From NCBI GenBank assembly GCA_002346435.1, contig DDZT01000107.1, positions 1 through 28,839 on the forward strand: 28,839 nucleotides of DNA, given 5' to 3'. The position numbers and the translations under genes are program-made. Every line of letters begins with the position of its first letter. The first letter of the stretch is position 1. This stretch comes from Anaerolineales bacterium UBA3001 (GTDB lineage: Bacteria > Chloroflexota > Anaerolineae > Anaerolineales > UBA11657). The notes under the pieces are model-generated. The model ran no database searches and had not been told where the DNA came from. It saw only the letters and a program-made list of their open reading frames with translations. Shown here piece after piece: positions 15,999-24,540 of the stretch.

Positions 15999-17630
15999 CT
16001 AAGACAGTGGCAAGACCACATAACGTTTAATCAATAGACCGATCACTCTGACATCTCGTACATAAATAGCATTTTCTATATCCTCATATCGCCCCAATGC
16101 CGCAACTCTGTGGTTAATTGATAAATCAGATTCAGGAAAGCGCGATTCGTCAATCAGATAGAACGAATTTGTAAGGACGGGATTATGTCTGCTTGCAGCT
16201 ATATTAATCTTGTTCTCGTTAACATATTCCGCTATATCAGCAGATGCATGTCCCTCAGCACTGTAATAAGCACTAGTGAATAGCCCTATGCTAGGATAGA
16301 TTATCATATAAACAATACACAAAGCAATAGCTGTTGTTCTATGCTTGCTTAATGTTACAGATTTTACAACAAGCCAAGCCATATACACAGCTAAGGGCGG
16401 TAAGAAGAACATAACATAACGCTGACTCATTCTATAAAATGAATGGGTCAACAACGGTACTAACAACCACAGCACCATGAATGCATTTGGCCATACCTTT
16501 TGTCTCCCCCAAACAATTAAGCCAACCACTGCAACTTCGCTAGCAGTCAGAAAGACAAATCTCATTACCACAATAATGAAAGTGGGAAGCAATCTTTCTA
16601 ACCAACCAAACGCCATTTCCCCAAAAAGTTCACCTGATGTAATTTCCAAATAATGCACAGCACCTATTATTGCTACATTTAAGGGTATCAATATAGCAGC
16701 AACCATGAACAAACTGGGACGTTTTATTCGAACTCTAATATGTTCGAACGTCAAAAAGGTGAAAGGCAACACAAATGCACCCAACCAAATCAAATAACCA
16801 CCCAGCCTAGGCACACTGGCTGCCACATGAAATATTATATCGGTCGGCGCAACGAGAACAAAACCTGGTCTAAACACCATCCCCAACACCTGTTGAGTCC
16901 AAAGTAAATAAGGTATCACAATAGTTCCACAAACAACTATGTAAACCAACCAGACTTTTAGAGTATCACTCTTCCAATTATTAATATCATTACTGCTGTG
17001 AGTTGTGTACATCTGTAGTGCAACATAAATAGCGATAGCTGGAAAAAATAGAATCCCATTGTATCTAAATAAAGTGGATAATCCGAGAAGTAAAGCGGCC
17101 AATAAATGCCATCTCAAGCTGTTCCTGTAGGTGGCAAAACCAGCAAGAAACATGGTAATAGTTATAAGTGCTGTGAATGGTACATCTGGATAAGCAATTC
17201 CGCCATAAACCCAAAATAACGGACTAAATCCAATAATTGTTGCTGCCAACGCACCTACAGACAACGACCACCACCTACAACCTATTAAATAAACCATCGA
17301 AACACAAATCAGCCATGATACCAGAGATGGTAATCGAGATGACAATTCCGAGCCACCTATGATGCCTTGTACACCTGCTATGACAAGAGTGTTTCCTAAT
17401 GGATTGTTGAACCCCTCAAAGAGATGCAACAAAGATCTCTTAAATCCCTGACCACTAGTAACTAGTTCAGCACTTTGCTGATAAATATACTCCAAATTAA
17501 CAAATGGAGCCGACAAAAACATACTATGTCCGATTATCCCAATCCCAATCAAAACAAACAGAGGCCAATGTATAGATGTTATCAAACGTTTTATAGATGA
17601 ATCTACACTACTATGTTCAAAAAAAGACAT
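15999..17630 (-). CDS. GT39/ArnT-like GT-C membrane glycosyltransferase
   Basis: A 543-residue protein with about a dozen hydrophobic helices and a short C-terminal soluble tail. After helix 1 comes an extracytoplasmic loop with APFVNLEYIYQQSAELV, then FNNPLGNTLVIAGVQGIIGGSELSSRLPS, which follows the GT39/PMT_2 pattern (NPPG-like element, then G.sE..sRlpS). Such enzymes use polyprenyl-phosphate sugars on the outer face of the membrane. The usual DE pair of the first loop is not evident, so catalysis is not certain. The frame opens at a GTG (17687), but the ATG at 17630 puts helix 1 near the N-terminus and has AGAAG about 10 nt upstream, so I prefer it. The carbamoyltransferase gene follows after 14 nt. 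Confidence 0.78.
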   Translation of the reverse strand: MSFFEHSSVDSSIKRLITSIHWPLFVLIGIGIIGHSMFLSAPFVNLEYIYQQSAELVTSGQGFKRSLLHLFEGFNNPLGNTLVIAGVQGIIGGSELSSRLPSLVSWLICVSMVYLIGCRWWSLSVGALAATIIGFSPLFWVYGGIAYPDVPFTALITITMFLAGFATYRNSLRWHLLAALLLGLSTLFRYNGILFFPAIAIYVALQMYTTHSSNDINNWKSDTLKVWLVYIVVCGTIVIPYLLWTQQVLGMVFRPGFVLVAPTDIIFHVAASVPRLGGYLIWLGAFVLPFTFLTFEHIRVRIKRPSLFMVAAILIPLNVAIIGAVHYLEITSGELFGEMAFGWLERLLPTFIIVVMRFVFLTASEVAVVGLIVWGRQKVWPNAFMVLWLLVPLLTHSFYRMSQRYVMFFLPPLAVYMAWLVVKSVTLSKHRTTAIALCIVYMIIYPSIGLFTSAYYSAEGHASADIAEYVNENKINIAASRHNPVLTNSFYLIDESRFPESDLSINHRVAALGRYEDIENAIYVRDVRVIGLLIKRYVVLPLS

Positions 17631-17738
17631 TACAGTAATTCTTCTAGATTTTTTTATTGTCTCCAAACAATATTGAAATTGCCGCACAAGTTAAGATTAA
17701 TACCGCATATGAATTTTGCTGTTTGTTGCTCATATTAA

Positions 17739-18908
17739 CTATACTAGATTGCTTGTCAGTACTTTCTTATATAATTTTTCCATACTAGCCGCTGGTTGAT
17801 CCCATGAAAATTCTTTAGCAACATCGCTACAAGCAAGTTCAAACTTTTTATAAAGAGAAGCATCAGATAACAACGTAATAATTGCTTGCTGCAATTCGTG
17901 CTGTTCAGTTGATACAACCAAACCCACCCTATCCTTTATGTAGGGAGCAATGCCACACTTATTAGTTATGACTACAGGTGTGCCGGCAGCAACCGATTCT
18001 GCTATAACATTCCCAAAGTTCTCATTAGTAGAAGGAAGCACAAAAATATCAGCATCAACTAATGCTGATATTTTTTCATTACCAAAAAGCGGACCAACAA
18101 AAACAACATCGCTTTCGAGCCCTAATTCTGACCTAATGCTCTGCAGTTTTTCTAAATATCCCGATTCGTTTGGGCCTGCCAACACAAGCTTAGTTTTTGG
18201 CAAGTCTAAGTTTGCAAATGCCCGTATTAGCATTTCAGGGTTTTTCTTAGGAGACAATCGGCTTAGATAAAGTAATATGCGTTCGTCAGGTTTAATCCCA
18301 AATCTACTGCGCATTTGACCACGCTCCGGCAAATTAGAAAATTCGGATAAATCTATTCCGTTGCGCCTAATCACAATACGTTGGGATTCCAACCCACTAC
18401 TCACCAGTTCTTTTTTCTCTTGTGCAGAAGTAGCAACAATTAATTCGGCTCCAGATACCAGTCTACGCCCTAGTAGTCCATGGTAAATCTTTTTTTTCAG
18501 CAAACTTCGCACAATTGGAGCAAACATACCTATTGGTTCTAGTATGTAAGGTATATTATGTGTTCTAGCAAAACCTACCACAAATGGGCTCAATAAATCA
18601 TAAAATCCAAAAATATGGATAATGTCTGCCAGAGGAACTTGACGTTGTGCTACAGAAAGAATGCTTGGATTAAGAGTAACAGCTCTATATCTCCAAAGCG
18701 TTTTTAGTCTAATGGTACTAACACGATTATCTAAACCATCTCGCCACTCCTTCAAGTCGTTGATCTTATCCTTTCCATTATCGACAGTCACAACTTTCAC
18801 GTTATGACCAAGATTAGCCAAATAATTACTAAGGTAACGTACCTTAAATACTGGTCCGCCAGAATCCGGATTAGCTAAATCATATTGAGTCACGAAGAGA
18901 ATATTCAC
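17739..18908 (-). CDS. GT4-family glycosyltransferase
   Basis: A 389-residue cytosolic or membrane-associated GT-B enzyme. The N-terminus MNILFVTQYDLANPDSGGP fits the acceptor domain; SRLSPKKNPEMLIRAFANL and KLVLAGPNESG mark the donor domain. ENFGNVIAESVAAGTPVVI carries the EX7E catalytic motif of retaining GT4 enzymes. The start is GTG at 18908 with GGAG 8 nt upstream; starting later would remove the first beta strand. Its first 29 nt overlap the end of the upstream GT39-like gene, so the two are probably translationally coupled. Donor and acceptor are unknown. A 14-bp hairpin lies in the donor-domain coding sequence. Confidence 0.92.
   Translation of the reverse strand: MNILFVTQYDLANPDSGGPVFKVRYLSNYLANLGHNVKVVTVDNGKDKINDLKEWRDGLDNRVSTIRLKTLWRYRAVTLNPSILSVAQRQVPLADIIHIFGFYDLLSPFVVGFARTHNIPYILEPIGMFAPIVRSLLKKKIYHGLLGRRLVSGAELIVATSAQEKKELVSSGLESQRIVIRRNGIDLSEFSNLPERGQMRSRFGIKPDERILLYLSRLSPKKNPEMLIRAFANLDLPKTKLVLAGPNESGYLEKLQSIRSELGLESDVVFVGPLFGNEKISALVDADIFVLPSTNENFGNVIAESVAAGTPVVITNKCGIAPYIKDRVGLVVSTEQHELQQAIITLLSDASLYKKFELACSDVAKEFSWDQPAASMEKLYKKVLTSNLV
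18042..18075. repeat. 14-bp perfect hairpin with A/T flanks inside a GT4 gene
   Basis: Arms aaaaatatcagcat (18042-18055) and atgctgatattttt (18062-18075) pair perfectly across a 6-nt loop. The stem ends in A and T tracts, so on either strand it resembles a weak intrinsic terminator. It encodes KISALVDADIF just before the EX7E motif. Confidence 0.9.
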
Positions 18909-20199
18909 TTACTCGTCTCCAATATAAAGCACGCAATAAACCGAAACCCGCAAATATTGACAGCAAAGAATCCAATGGAATGCGCAATCGCGTACTGGTC
19001 CAAACAAGAACGTTAACTAACGTGTACACTAACAATATGAGTAGCACTAGCCAAGCTTCACGCCTCGCACTTATTGAATTAGCAAATCCCAAGACCGATA
19101 GTACAACCAGAATGACATAACTCACCGTATAAGCAATATCTCGAATATACGTGAACGAAAACCCGAATAGTGCTCCTGATTCTTCCAACCAGACATTAGA
19201 CCCGCCCGAATATTCAATACTGGGATTGATATTTGGACTCCAGAAAAATATTAACTTTCTGGACAATAACCTGTAATGATCATTGGTATTTTTGTTGAAA
19301 AAATCTACTACCTGAGAGAAAAACCATTGTCTTTCATCGACAGAACTTAAGCCTTTTGGAGGCACCTTAAAACGCTCATCTTGCCAGAGCTTGTCCAAGC
19401 TTATGCCTTGGTCAATATATTCCATAGTCAACTTATTGTTGCCCATATAAGTATTCGCCATGCCTTTAGAAGATATAAATATAAGTTCACCTTTGGCAAC
19501 AAAATTTCTAAATGTCCATGGCAAAACAACTGACATAACACCCAAAGAACATATCGTTAGAGCTACAGCACCTCGCTTCCAACCTAGTACGATGATTAAC
19601 CAAACAGCAATAGATATAAAAACAGCTAACATAGTAGTACGAACAAGACATCCTAAACCTAGTAATATTCCCAACAATAACCATATCTTCCAATCACCAT
19701 TTTGCCAAACATGGACAAAAAAACAAATCGCCACAAGCAGTATAAATGTAAATAACGTGGTATCCATTACACGACTAGAGTGATAGACCGTATAAGGATA
19801 AAATGATGACAATGCAGCTGCAAACATACCAGCTTTTCTGTTAAACAATTTTTTTGCAGTAAGATAAACTAATCCTGCCGACAGCATACTTATAGCTGCC
19901 TGACTAAAAGCTACGGCCAACCAATGTTGTCCAAACAATATATATGAGCAAGACAGGAAAAACGCATATCCGGGTGGATTAAATGTGTATGGAACCCCAA
20001 TTTCCAAAACAAGTCCGTGCCCTAACGTTAAATTGTGCGCAACTTGATGATGCAACAAATCTCCCCTGAGTGCCGGTCCCATTGCGTCAGAACTGCTGTA
20101 CGCAGCTACAACTATCCTGAGCGCAAACCCCAGATAGATTATTGCCAATACAATCCAGCGAACTAACGCTGTATTATGGACTCTATGGTCTGATATCAT
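18880..20199 (-). CDS. GT39/ArnT-like GT-C membrane glycosyltransferase
   Basis: A 439-residue multi-pass protein. Helix 1 (about 13-32) is followed by a loop with GPALRGDLLHHQVAHNLTLGHG and TFNPPGYAFFL. This is the PMT_2 pattern: an acidic residue in the first outer loop, then NPPGY at the entry to the next helix. Eight or more helices follow. A hydrophilic outer segment (about 240-320, including RQWFFSQVVDFF) precedes the last helices, and the tail is basic. It would transfer a sugar from polyprenyl phosphate on the outer face of the membrane; substrate unknown. ATG at 20199. Its 3' end overlaps the GT4 gene by 29 nt and it follows the polymerase/ligase gene by 38 nt. Confidence 0.82.
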   Translation of the reverse strand: MISDHRVHNTALVRWIVLAIIYLGFALRIVVAAYSSSDAMGPALRGDLLHHQVAHNLTLGHGLVLEIGVPYTFNPPGYAFFLSCSYILFGQHWLAVAFSQAAISMLSAGLVYLTAKKLFNRKAGMFAAALSSFYPYTVYHSSRVMDTTLFTFILLVAICFFVHVWQNGDWKIWLLLGILLGLGCLVRTTMLAVFISIAVWLIIVLGWKRGAVALTICSLGVMSVVLPWTFRNFVAKGELIFISSKGMANTYMGNNKLTMEYIDQGISLDKLWQDERFKVPPKGLSSVDERQWFFSQVVDFFNKNTNDHYRLLSRKLIFFWSPNINPSIEYSGGSNVWLEESGALFGFSFTYIRDIAYTVSYVILVVLSVLGFANSISARREAWLVLLILLVYTLVNVLVWTSTRLRIPLDSLLSIFAGFGLLRALYWRRVSEYSLRDSI

Positions 20200-20237
20200 C
20201 AGTTAACTTACCCAATATTCTGTTACTCAGCATAACA

Positions 20238-21854
20238 TTACTTCTTAGCAGCATTTGAATCATAACTATATCTGACCAACAACATAATGCTAATCCAAAG
20301 AGGAAATACCTTAACATTACCCATCGCATATAGATCACTAGAAACAATTGCAGCAACCATACAAGTTAATGCAACTGCTAGCAGAGAAGTACGCAAAGGG
20401 TCATGTTGATTACCAAACGAAACGTGTATCTCTTTAAATAGCAAGACCCCAAGGGGCATATAGAAAAGTAAGGCGCCAACTAACCCTACCTGCAGCACTA
20501 GCCCGAGATAAGAATTGTGAAAATATGAGCCAGTTCTAATATAGCTTGATGCATGAACACCATGATAAGCAAATAGTTGATCTTCTGTCCCAAACCCAAA
20601 CCCTTGTAATGGACGCTCCATAAAATATTGCAAGCCCGTTCTCCATTTTTCTGTACGACTAGATAGACTTGTGATATGCTCAACTCGTGGGTTTTCTTGG
20701 TAATACAAGACTTCCACATCAACATTATCAAGCGAATCGTCAGTGTCTTGAGCTCTACTAACTACACCTTCTTTATTGACCTCTCCTTCTAAATCAACTT
20801 TTGTCTCTCGACCTGAGTTATCAATAAGCGTCTCCGGAAATGTACTATCCGGTCCAATATTAGATGCTATATCATCAGTGTCAGCACTAGATACTAAAGT
20901 ATCAGTACTATTCACTATCTGTGCTGAACTATCACTTGCAGTATCTACACCATTACTACTCTGGAGATAATTCTGTGCAGAGACACCTGGAACCACTTTA
21001 TTCCAACTAAACTCAGTACCCTGTGGAAAAATCATAGGACCAGTCTGAATCCATGCAAAAGATGCTACTAACACTATGGTTAAAGACATCAAAGATATCA
21101 ATCTACGCTTAGGATGAGCAAAGAACAAAAAATACAGGGACCCAATCGAGGCACTAAATAGTTCAGTGCGTGTTTGTGACATAATCAGAATAAACCCAAT
21201 TGCAGCAACCAACAACCAATATCGCCTGCTTGATTTATGTAAAGCAATGTATAGAACAAGCGGCAGAAAAGATGCAGCATAACCAGCAACAGTACCTGGA
21301 TTAATCATCCAACCCTCAAATCTACCTAAATAAGGAAATGAACCTGCCGGATCGGTAACTGCAACTAGGATATGCATGGCAAACAATACTGCTGCTGTAT
21401 TAACAATAACGAGAACTACCTTTTGTTTGCCAACTTCGTCAGCGATAACCCAAATACCCCAAAATATTGCCCCGTACATCAACATGACAGATGCTAATCT
21501 AAGCAAAGATATCATTGGGTCAATGGAGTATAAACACGAAACAAGTGAGAAACCCAGAAAAGCACCAATGTAACGATCGGCGTTATTGATTGCTCGTGGT
21601 AAAGCACGTTTATAAATGGCAGATCTAATAGCAATCATCACTAAAATTACTAAGGGTAGCCAACGTAAATAAGATAGTGTTTCACGTAATGAAATAGAGT
21701 ACATAGTACTATTATTACTGATGTACCACACTACTTCACTAACCATGCCAAAACGAAACTTATCTAAATAAAAAACGGGTAGTAAACTATAGTGAGGCAG
21801 TGACAATGCCAATACACCTGCTGCCAATACTAAACTGGAGCTGCGTGACATCAT
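20238..21854 (-). CDS. O-antigen ligase/polymerase family protein (WaaL/Wzy-like), copy 1
   Basis: A 538-residue protein with about 11-12 helices. It has the family's large extracytoplasmic loop ending in MERPLQGFGFGTED, followed by FHNSYLGLVLQVG, the His-containing Wzy_C signature. SQTRTE lies before the loop. These proteins polymerise lipid-linked repeat units or ligate the finished glycan to its acceptor on the outer face; sequence alone does not separate the two. The frame opens further upstream at a TTG (21893) with another ATG at 21881. ATG-ATG at 21854/21851 has GAGGT 7 nt upstream and starts just before helix 1, as in the paralogue, so I chose 21854. The large loop carries an extra Ser/Thr/Asp-rich stretch (bases about 20700-20996) not seen in the paralogue next door. 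Confidence 0.86.
   Translation of the reverse strand: MMSRSSSLVLAAGVLALSLPHYSLLPVFYLDKFRFGMVSEVVWYISNNSTMYSISLRETLSYLRWLPLVILVMIAIRSAIYKRALPRAINNADRYIGAFLGFSLVSCLYSIDPMISLLRLASVMLMYGAIFWGIWVIADEVGKQKVVLVIVNTAAVLFAMHILVAVTDPAGSFPYLGRFEGWMINPGTVAGYAASFLPLVLYIALHKSSRRYWLLVAAIGFILIMSQTRTELFSASIGSLYFLFFAHPKRRLISLMSLTIVLVASFAWIQTGPMIFPQGTEFSWNKVVPGVSAQNYLQSSNGVDTASDSSAQIVNSTDTLVSSADTDDIASNIGPDSTFPETLIDNSGRETKVDLEGEVNKEGVVSRAQDTDDSLDNVDVEVLYYQENPRVEHITSLSSRTEKWRTGLQYFMERPLQGFGFGTEDQLFAYHGVHASSYIRTGSYFHNSYLGLVLQVGLVGALLFYMPLGVLLFKEIHVSFGNQHDPLRTSLLAVALTCMVAAIVSSDLYAMGNVKVFPLWISIMLLVRYSYDSNAAKK
21318..21363 (-). repeat. 46-nt block identical to 22805-22850 (paralogue copy 1)
   Basis: These 46 bases, coding for AVTDPAGSFPYLGRF in copy 1, are base-for-base identical to 22805-22850 in copy 2. 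Flanking codons differ, so silent positions are preserved only in this block. Confidence 0.92.
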
Positions 21855-21934
21855 TAATCTACCTCGTGTATTTTCGTACATAAGCTTTATCAAACAAGTT
21901 CAATACACATTCTAGAATATCAAAAAACATAACA

Positions 21935-23359
21935 CTAGATAGAAATACTCATGTCTTTGGATTTAACGGTAGAACGAACCAACAACATCACACTAATCCA
22001 AAACACAAAGCTCTTAGCATTGCCCATGGAATATAAATCACTTGAAAACATTCCAGCTACCATACATGTTATAACGACTGATAATAGCGCCGACAATAAT
22101 GGCTTTCTGTGTGTTTCCCTCGCAGTTAACAACTCATAAAATAACAGGGAAGCTAATGGGACATAGAATAACGCAGCGCCAACAATACCTACTTGAAGCA
22201 CTAATCCTAGGTAAGAATTGTGCATAGAAGCACCACTCAGTTGATAATCTTGTGGGTTGACATCATGATAGGCGAACAATCGATCCTCTGTGCCAAATCC
22301 AAATCCTTGCAAGGGGCGTTCCATAAAATACTTAAGGCCCAGTCTCCATTTATCAGTACGATGTGCAAGAGTTTTAGCATCGGAAGTACGAGGATTAAAT
22401 CGGTCATACCATACCTCTGGCATTTCTAATTCATTGTATTCTTCTCCGGAATCTAAATTGTTGTCGAGTAATGTATTGGCTATATGGTCTAAGCTAAATT
22501 CAGTACCCTGTGGAAATATCCTAGGTCCTACCTCAATCCACATGTAAGACATGATCAACACTGATAAAGTCCCACTCAATACAACATATATACGTTTAGG
22601 ATAAGTACGTACTAGAAAGTACGTTGAACCTATAGCTGCAGCAACAATCTCAGTACGGGTTTGAGACATAATTAGAACAAATAAAATTGCCCCAACAAGC
22701 ACCCAATACTGCCATCGCGACCTTTGTGATGCAATCCATAGAGCAAAAGGTAACAAGACCGAAGCATGCCCTGCAGCAATACCAGGATTAATCGTCCAAC
22801 CCTGAAATCTACCTAAATAAGGAAATGAACCTGCCGGATCGGTAACTGCATTTAAAATATGTAATCCAAACACAATTGCAATTACAATAACAATGGTGTT
22901 GGCAACTGCTTCTCCACCAAAGTCATCAGCATAAAGCCAAACACCCCAAAATACTGCACCATACATGAGTAAAACTGAACCTGCTCTCAGAAAGGATAGT
23001 CTGGGATTTATAGAATACAGGCACGAAATAAATGCAAATAATGTGAAGACAACTATATAAGCATCTGCTCTTTCTATCGCACGTGGCATCCCTCGTTTCT
23101 GGATAGCTAAACTGAGCGGCATCGCAGCAAGAATGACCAATGGTAACCATCGCGAATAAAATAGTATATGATTACGTAACGAAATAGGTAGCACACCATT
23201 GTTGACACTTATATTCCATACATAGTCACTAGTCAACACAAGCTTCATTTCATCTAGATGAAATACAAGCATTTCTTGTGTAGATTGAAGAATTATGAGC
23301 AACAAGGCGGCAATAATAACCCAGCGAATACTTGCTGGCACCCTCACAGTACTATTCAT
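21935..23359 (-). CDS. O-antigen ligase/polymerase family protein (WaaL/Wzy-like), copy 2
   Basis: A 474-residue paralogue of the next gene; by eye about half the residues match along the whole length. Shared landmarks include SCLYSI, AVTDPAGSFPYLGRF, MSQTRTE, GPRIFPQGTEFS, MERPLQGFGFGTED and HNSYLGLVLQVG. Its large outer loop is shorter, acidic but without the Ser/Thr/Asp-rich stretch. It acts on polyprenyl-linked glycan at the outer face of the membrane. One copy may be the polymerase and the other the ligase, or both may serve different linkages; this is inference. ATG at 23359 lies inside the end of the preceding GT4 gene (8-nt overlap), pointing to coupled translation. Confidence 0.88.
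   Translation of the reverse strand: MNSTVRVPASIRWVIIAALLLIILQSTQEMLVFHLDEMKLVLTSDYVWNISVNNGVLPISLRNHILFYSRWLPLVILAAMPLSLAIQKRGMPRAIERADAYIVVFTLFAFISCLYSINPRLSFLRAGSVLLMYGAVFWGVWLYADDFGGEAVANTIVIVIAIVFGLHILNAVTDPAGSFPYLGRFQGWTINPGIAAGHASVLLPFALWIASQRSRWQYWVLVGAILFVLIMSQTRTEIVAAAIGSTYFLVRTYPKRIYVVLSGTLSVLIMSYMWIEVGPRIFPQGTEFSLDHIANTLLDNNLDSGEEYNELEMPEVWYDRFNPRTSDAKTLAHRTDKWRLGLKYFMERPLQGFGFGTEDRLFAYHDVNPQDYQLSGASMHNSYLGLVLQVGIVGAALFYVPLASLLFYELLTARETHRKPLLSALLSVVITCMVAGMFSSDLYSMGNAKSFVFWISVMLLVRSTVKSKDMSISI
22805..22850 (-). repeat. 46-nt block identical to 21318-21363 (paralogue copy 2)
   Basis: Second copy of the identical block described at 21318-21363, in the same position of the paralogous gene. 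The two copies are 1487 nt apart in direct orientation. Confidence 0.92.
23236..23281. repeat. 18-nt perfect palindrome nested in a 7-bp outer stem
   Basis: Bases 23247-23264 are a perfect palindrome (9-bp arms, left arm atttcatct). Outside it, acacaag (23236-23242) pairs with cttgtgt (23275-23281). All lies in the first codons of polymerase/ligase copy 2. Confidence 0.85.
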
Positions 23360-24530
23360 ATTTCTTTTTATATGCTTTATTTGGCAAATTCAATACAGCC
23401 TCAGCAAAACCCTGTGCCATTTTCTTAGGATGAAAAGCTGTTATTAGTGATAGAGAAGATAATCCCATACGGTTAAGCATATCACTGTCTGTAAGTAAAT
23501 TTAACATGTGCTCTCGAAGTTTTTCAACATCGCCAGGTTTATGCAATAGGCCATTAAAACCCGGGTAAACGAGTTCAGCAGCAGCTCCTGCAGCTAGTGA
23601 ACATATTACTGGAAGTCCCGAGCACATGGCTTCGTTTATTACTAATCCCCAGGGATCACTCCTGGTAGGAAACACTAAAAAATCAGCTATAGCATAATAC
23701 TTCGGTAGTGTTTCCTGAGTACAAAATCCTTCAAATCTAATCGAGGTTATAGACCTTTGCTGACAAATACGCTTATAACGATCGATATCCGGACCATCAC
23801 CAACAAATAACATTGTAGCATCTTGCTCACTTACCACTTTTTGAAAAGCTTCAATCAACTCAGGAATTCCCTTATCATCTAAAAGTCGCCCAACATATAA
23901 AATAATTGGTCCGGTGATTCCTAGTTCTTTTTTTATCTCATCTTTCCTGTCTTTATAGAGTCGTGATTGCTGAGTAAAAAAATCTGAGTCAACCGAGTCA
24001 GGCGCTACCCATATATGATCTTCCAATGCACCAAGAAATTGTAGATACTCGACCTGCGAACATCCAGCAGCCAAAAAACCGTCAAACTTGCTAATCAAAT
24101 ATCGCTTTATATACTCGATAATTCCATTGGTAGTACGATGATCAAATCTGGTACTTTCACTCCATAATAAGGTTCGAGTACGTGAAAATTTGCACGCAAT
24201 CAATGCAAGCCAAATTGTAGGATGATGGTATCCGAAACAAATGATGGAATGGTACTTTCCTCTCCATATATCATATAGTATTGTAGGGTTAAAAAATATC
24301 GGGCCGCCTTGGTATCTTTTAGACACTAAGAACCCTTGTAACACCCGATATTTAAATCGTATTTTTTCGAAAGGTATGCGCCAAGTACGACGCGTTTCAG
24401 TCTCAGAAAAAAACAGTACTTCTAAGTCAATGCTAGGATTGTCAGATAACTCATTAAATACAGGTATCCGATAAGGAGATATTATCTCGGTTAATATAGC
24501 AACTGACTTTCGGACACCGGTAGAATTCAC
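23352..24530 (-). CDS. GT4-family glycosyltransferase
   Basis: A 392-residue GT-B enzyme. The N-terminal domain opens SVAILTEIISPYRIPVFNEL, typical of GT4 enzymes in glycan clusters. The C-terminal domain has ILYVGRLLDDKGIPELIEAF, MLFVGDGPDIDRY and FPTRSDPWGLVINEAMCSGLPVI. In that last motif the first acidic residue of EX7E is Asp, a variant I believe occurs in related enzymes. The start is GTG at 24530, since no suitable ATG fits, 10 nt after the stop of the preceding GT4 gene. Its end overlaps the next gene by 8 nt. Cytosolic addition of a sugar to the lipid-linked chain is the expected role; donor unknown. Confidence 0.92.
   Translation of the reverse strand: MNSTGVRKSVAILTEIISPYRIPVFNELSDNPSIDLEVLFFSETETRRTWRIPFEKIRFKYRVLQGFLVSKRYQGGPIFFNPTILYDIWRGKYHSIICFGYHHPTIWLALIACKFSRTRTLLWSESTRFDHRTTNGIIEYIKRYLISKFDGFLAAGCSQVEYLQFLGALEDHIWVAPDSVDSDFFTQQSRLYKDRKDEIKKELGITGPIILYVGRLLDDKGIPELIEAFQKVVSEQDATMLFVGDGPDIDRYKRICQQRSITSIRFEGFCTQETLPKYYAIADFLVFPTRSDPWGLVINEAMCSGLPVICSLAAGAAAELVYPGFNGLLHKPGDVEKLREHMLNLLTDSDMLNRMGLSSLSLITAFHPKKMAQGFAEAVLNLPNKAYKKKYE
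23667..23716. repeat. 11-bp inverted repeat with 28-nt loop inside a GT4 gene
   Basis: Arms aggaaacacta (23667-23677) and tagtgtttcct (23706-23716) are perfectly complementary. They flank the codons just before the DX7E motif. The longer loop makes chance more plausible than for the other repeats. Confidence 0.8.
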
Positions 24531-24540
24531 GCCAAATCAC

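Noticed and set aside
17631..17687. GTG start at 17687 for the GT39-like gene
   Set aside because: It has no Shine-Dalgarno and adds a basic 19-residue stretch; ATG at 17630 fits the membrane topology better. This is a judgement, not proof.
24294..24353. 10-bp inverted arms (24294-24303 and 24344-24353) with a 40-nt loop
   Set aside because: About one such pair is expected by chance at this loop length.
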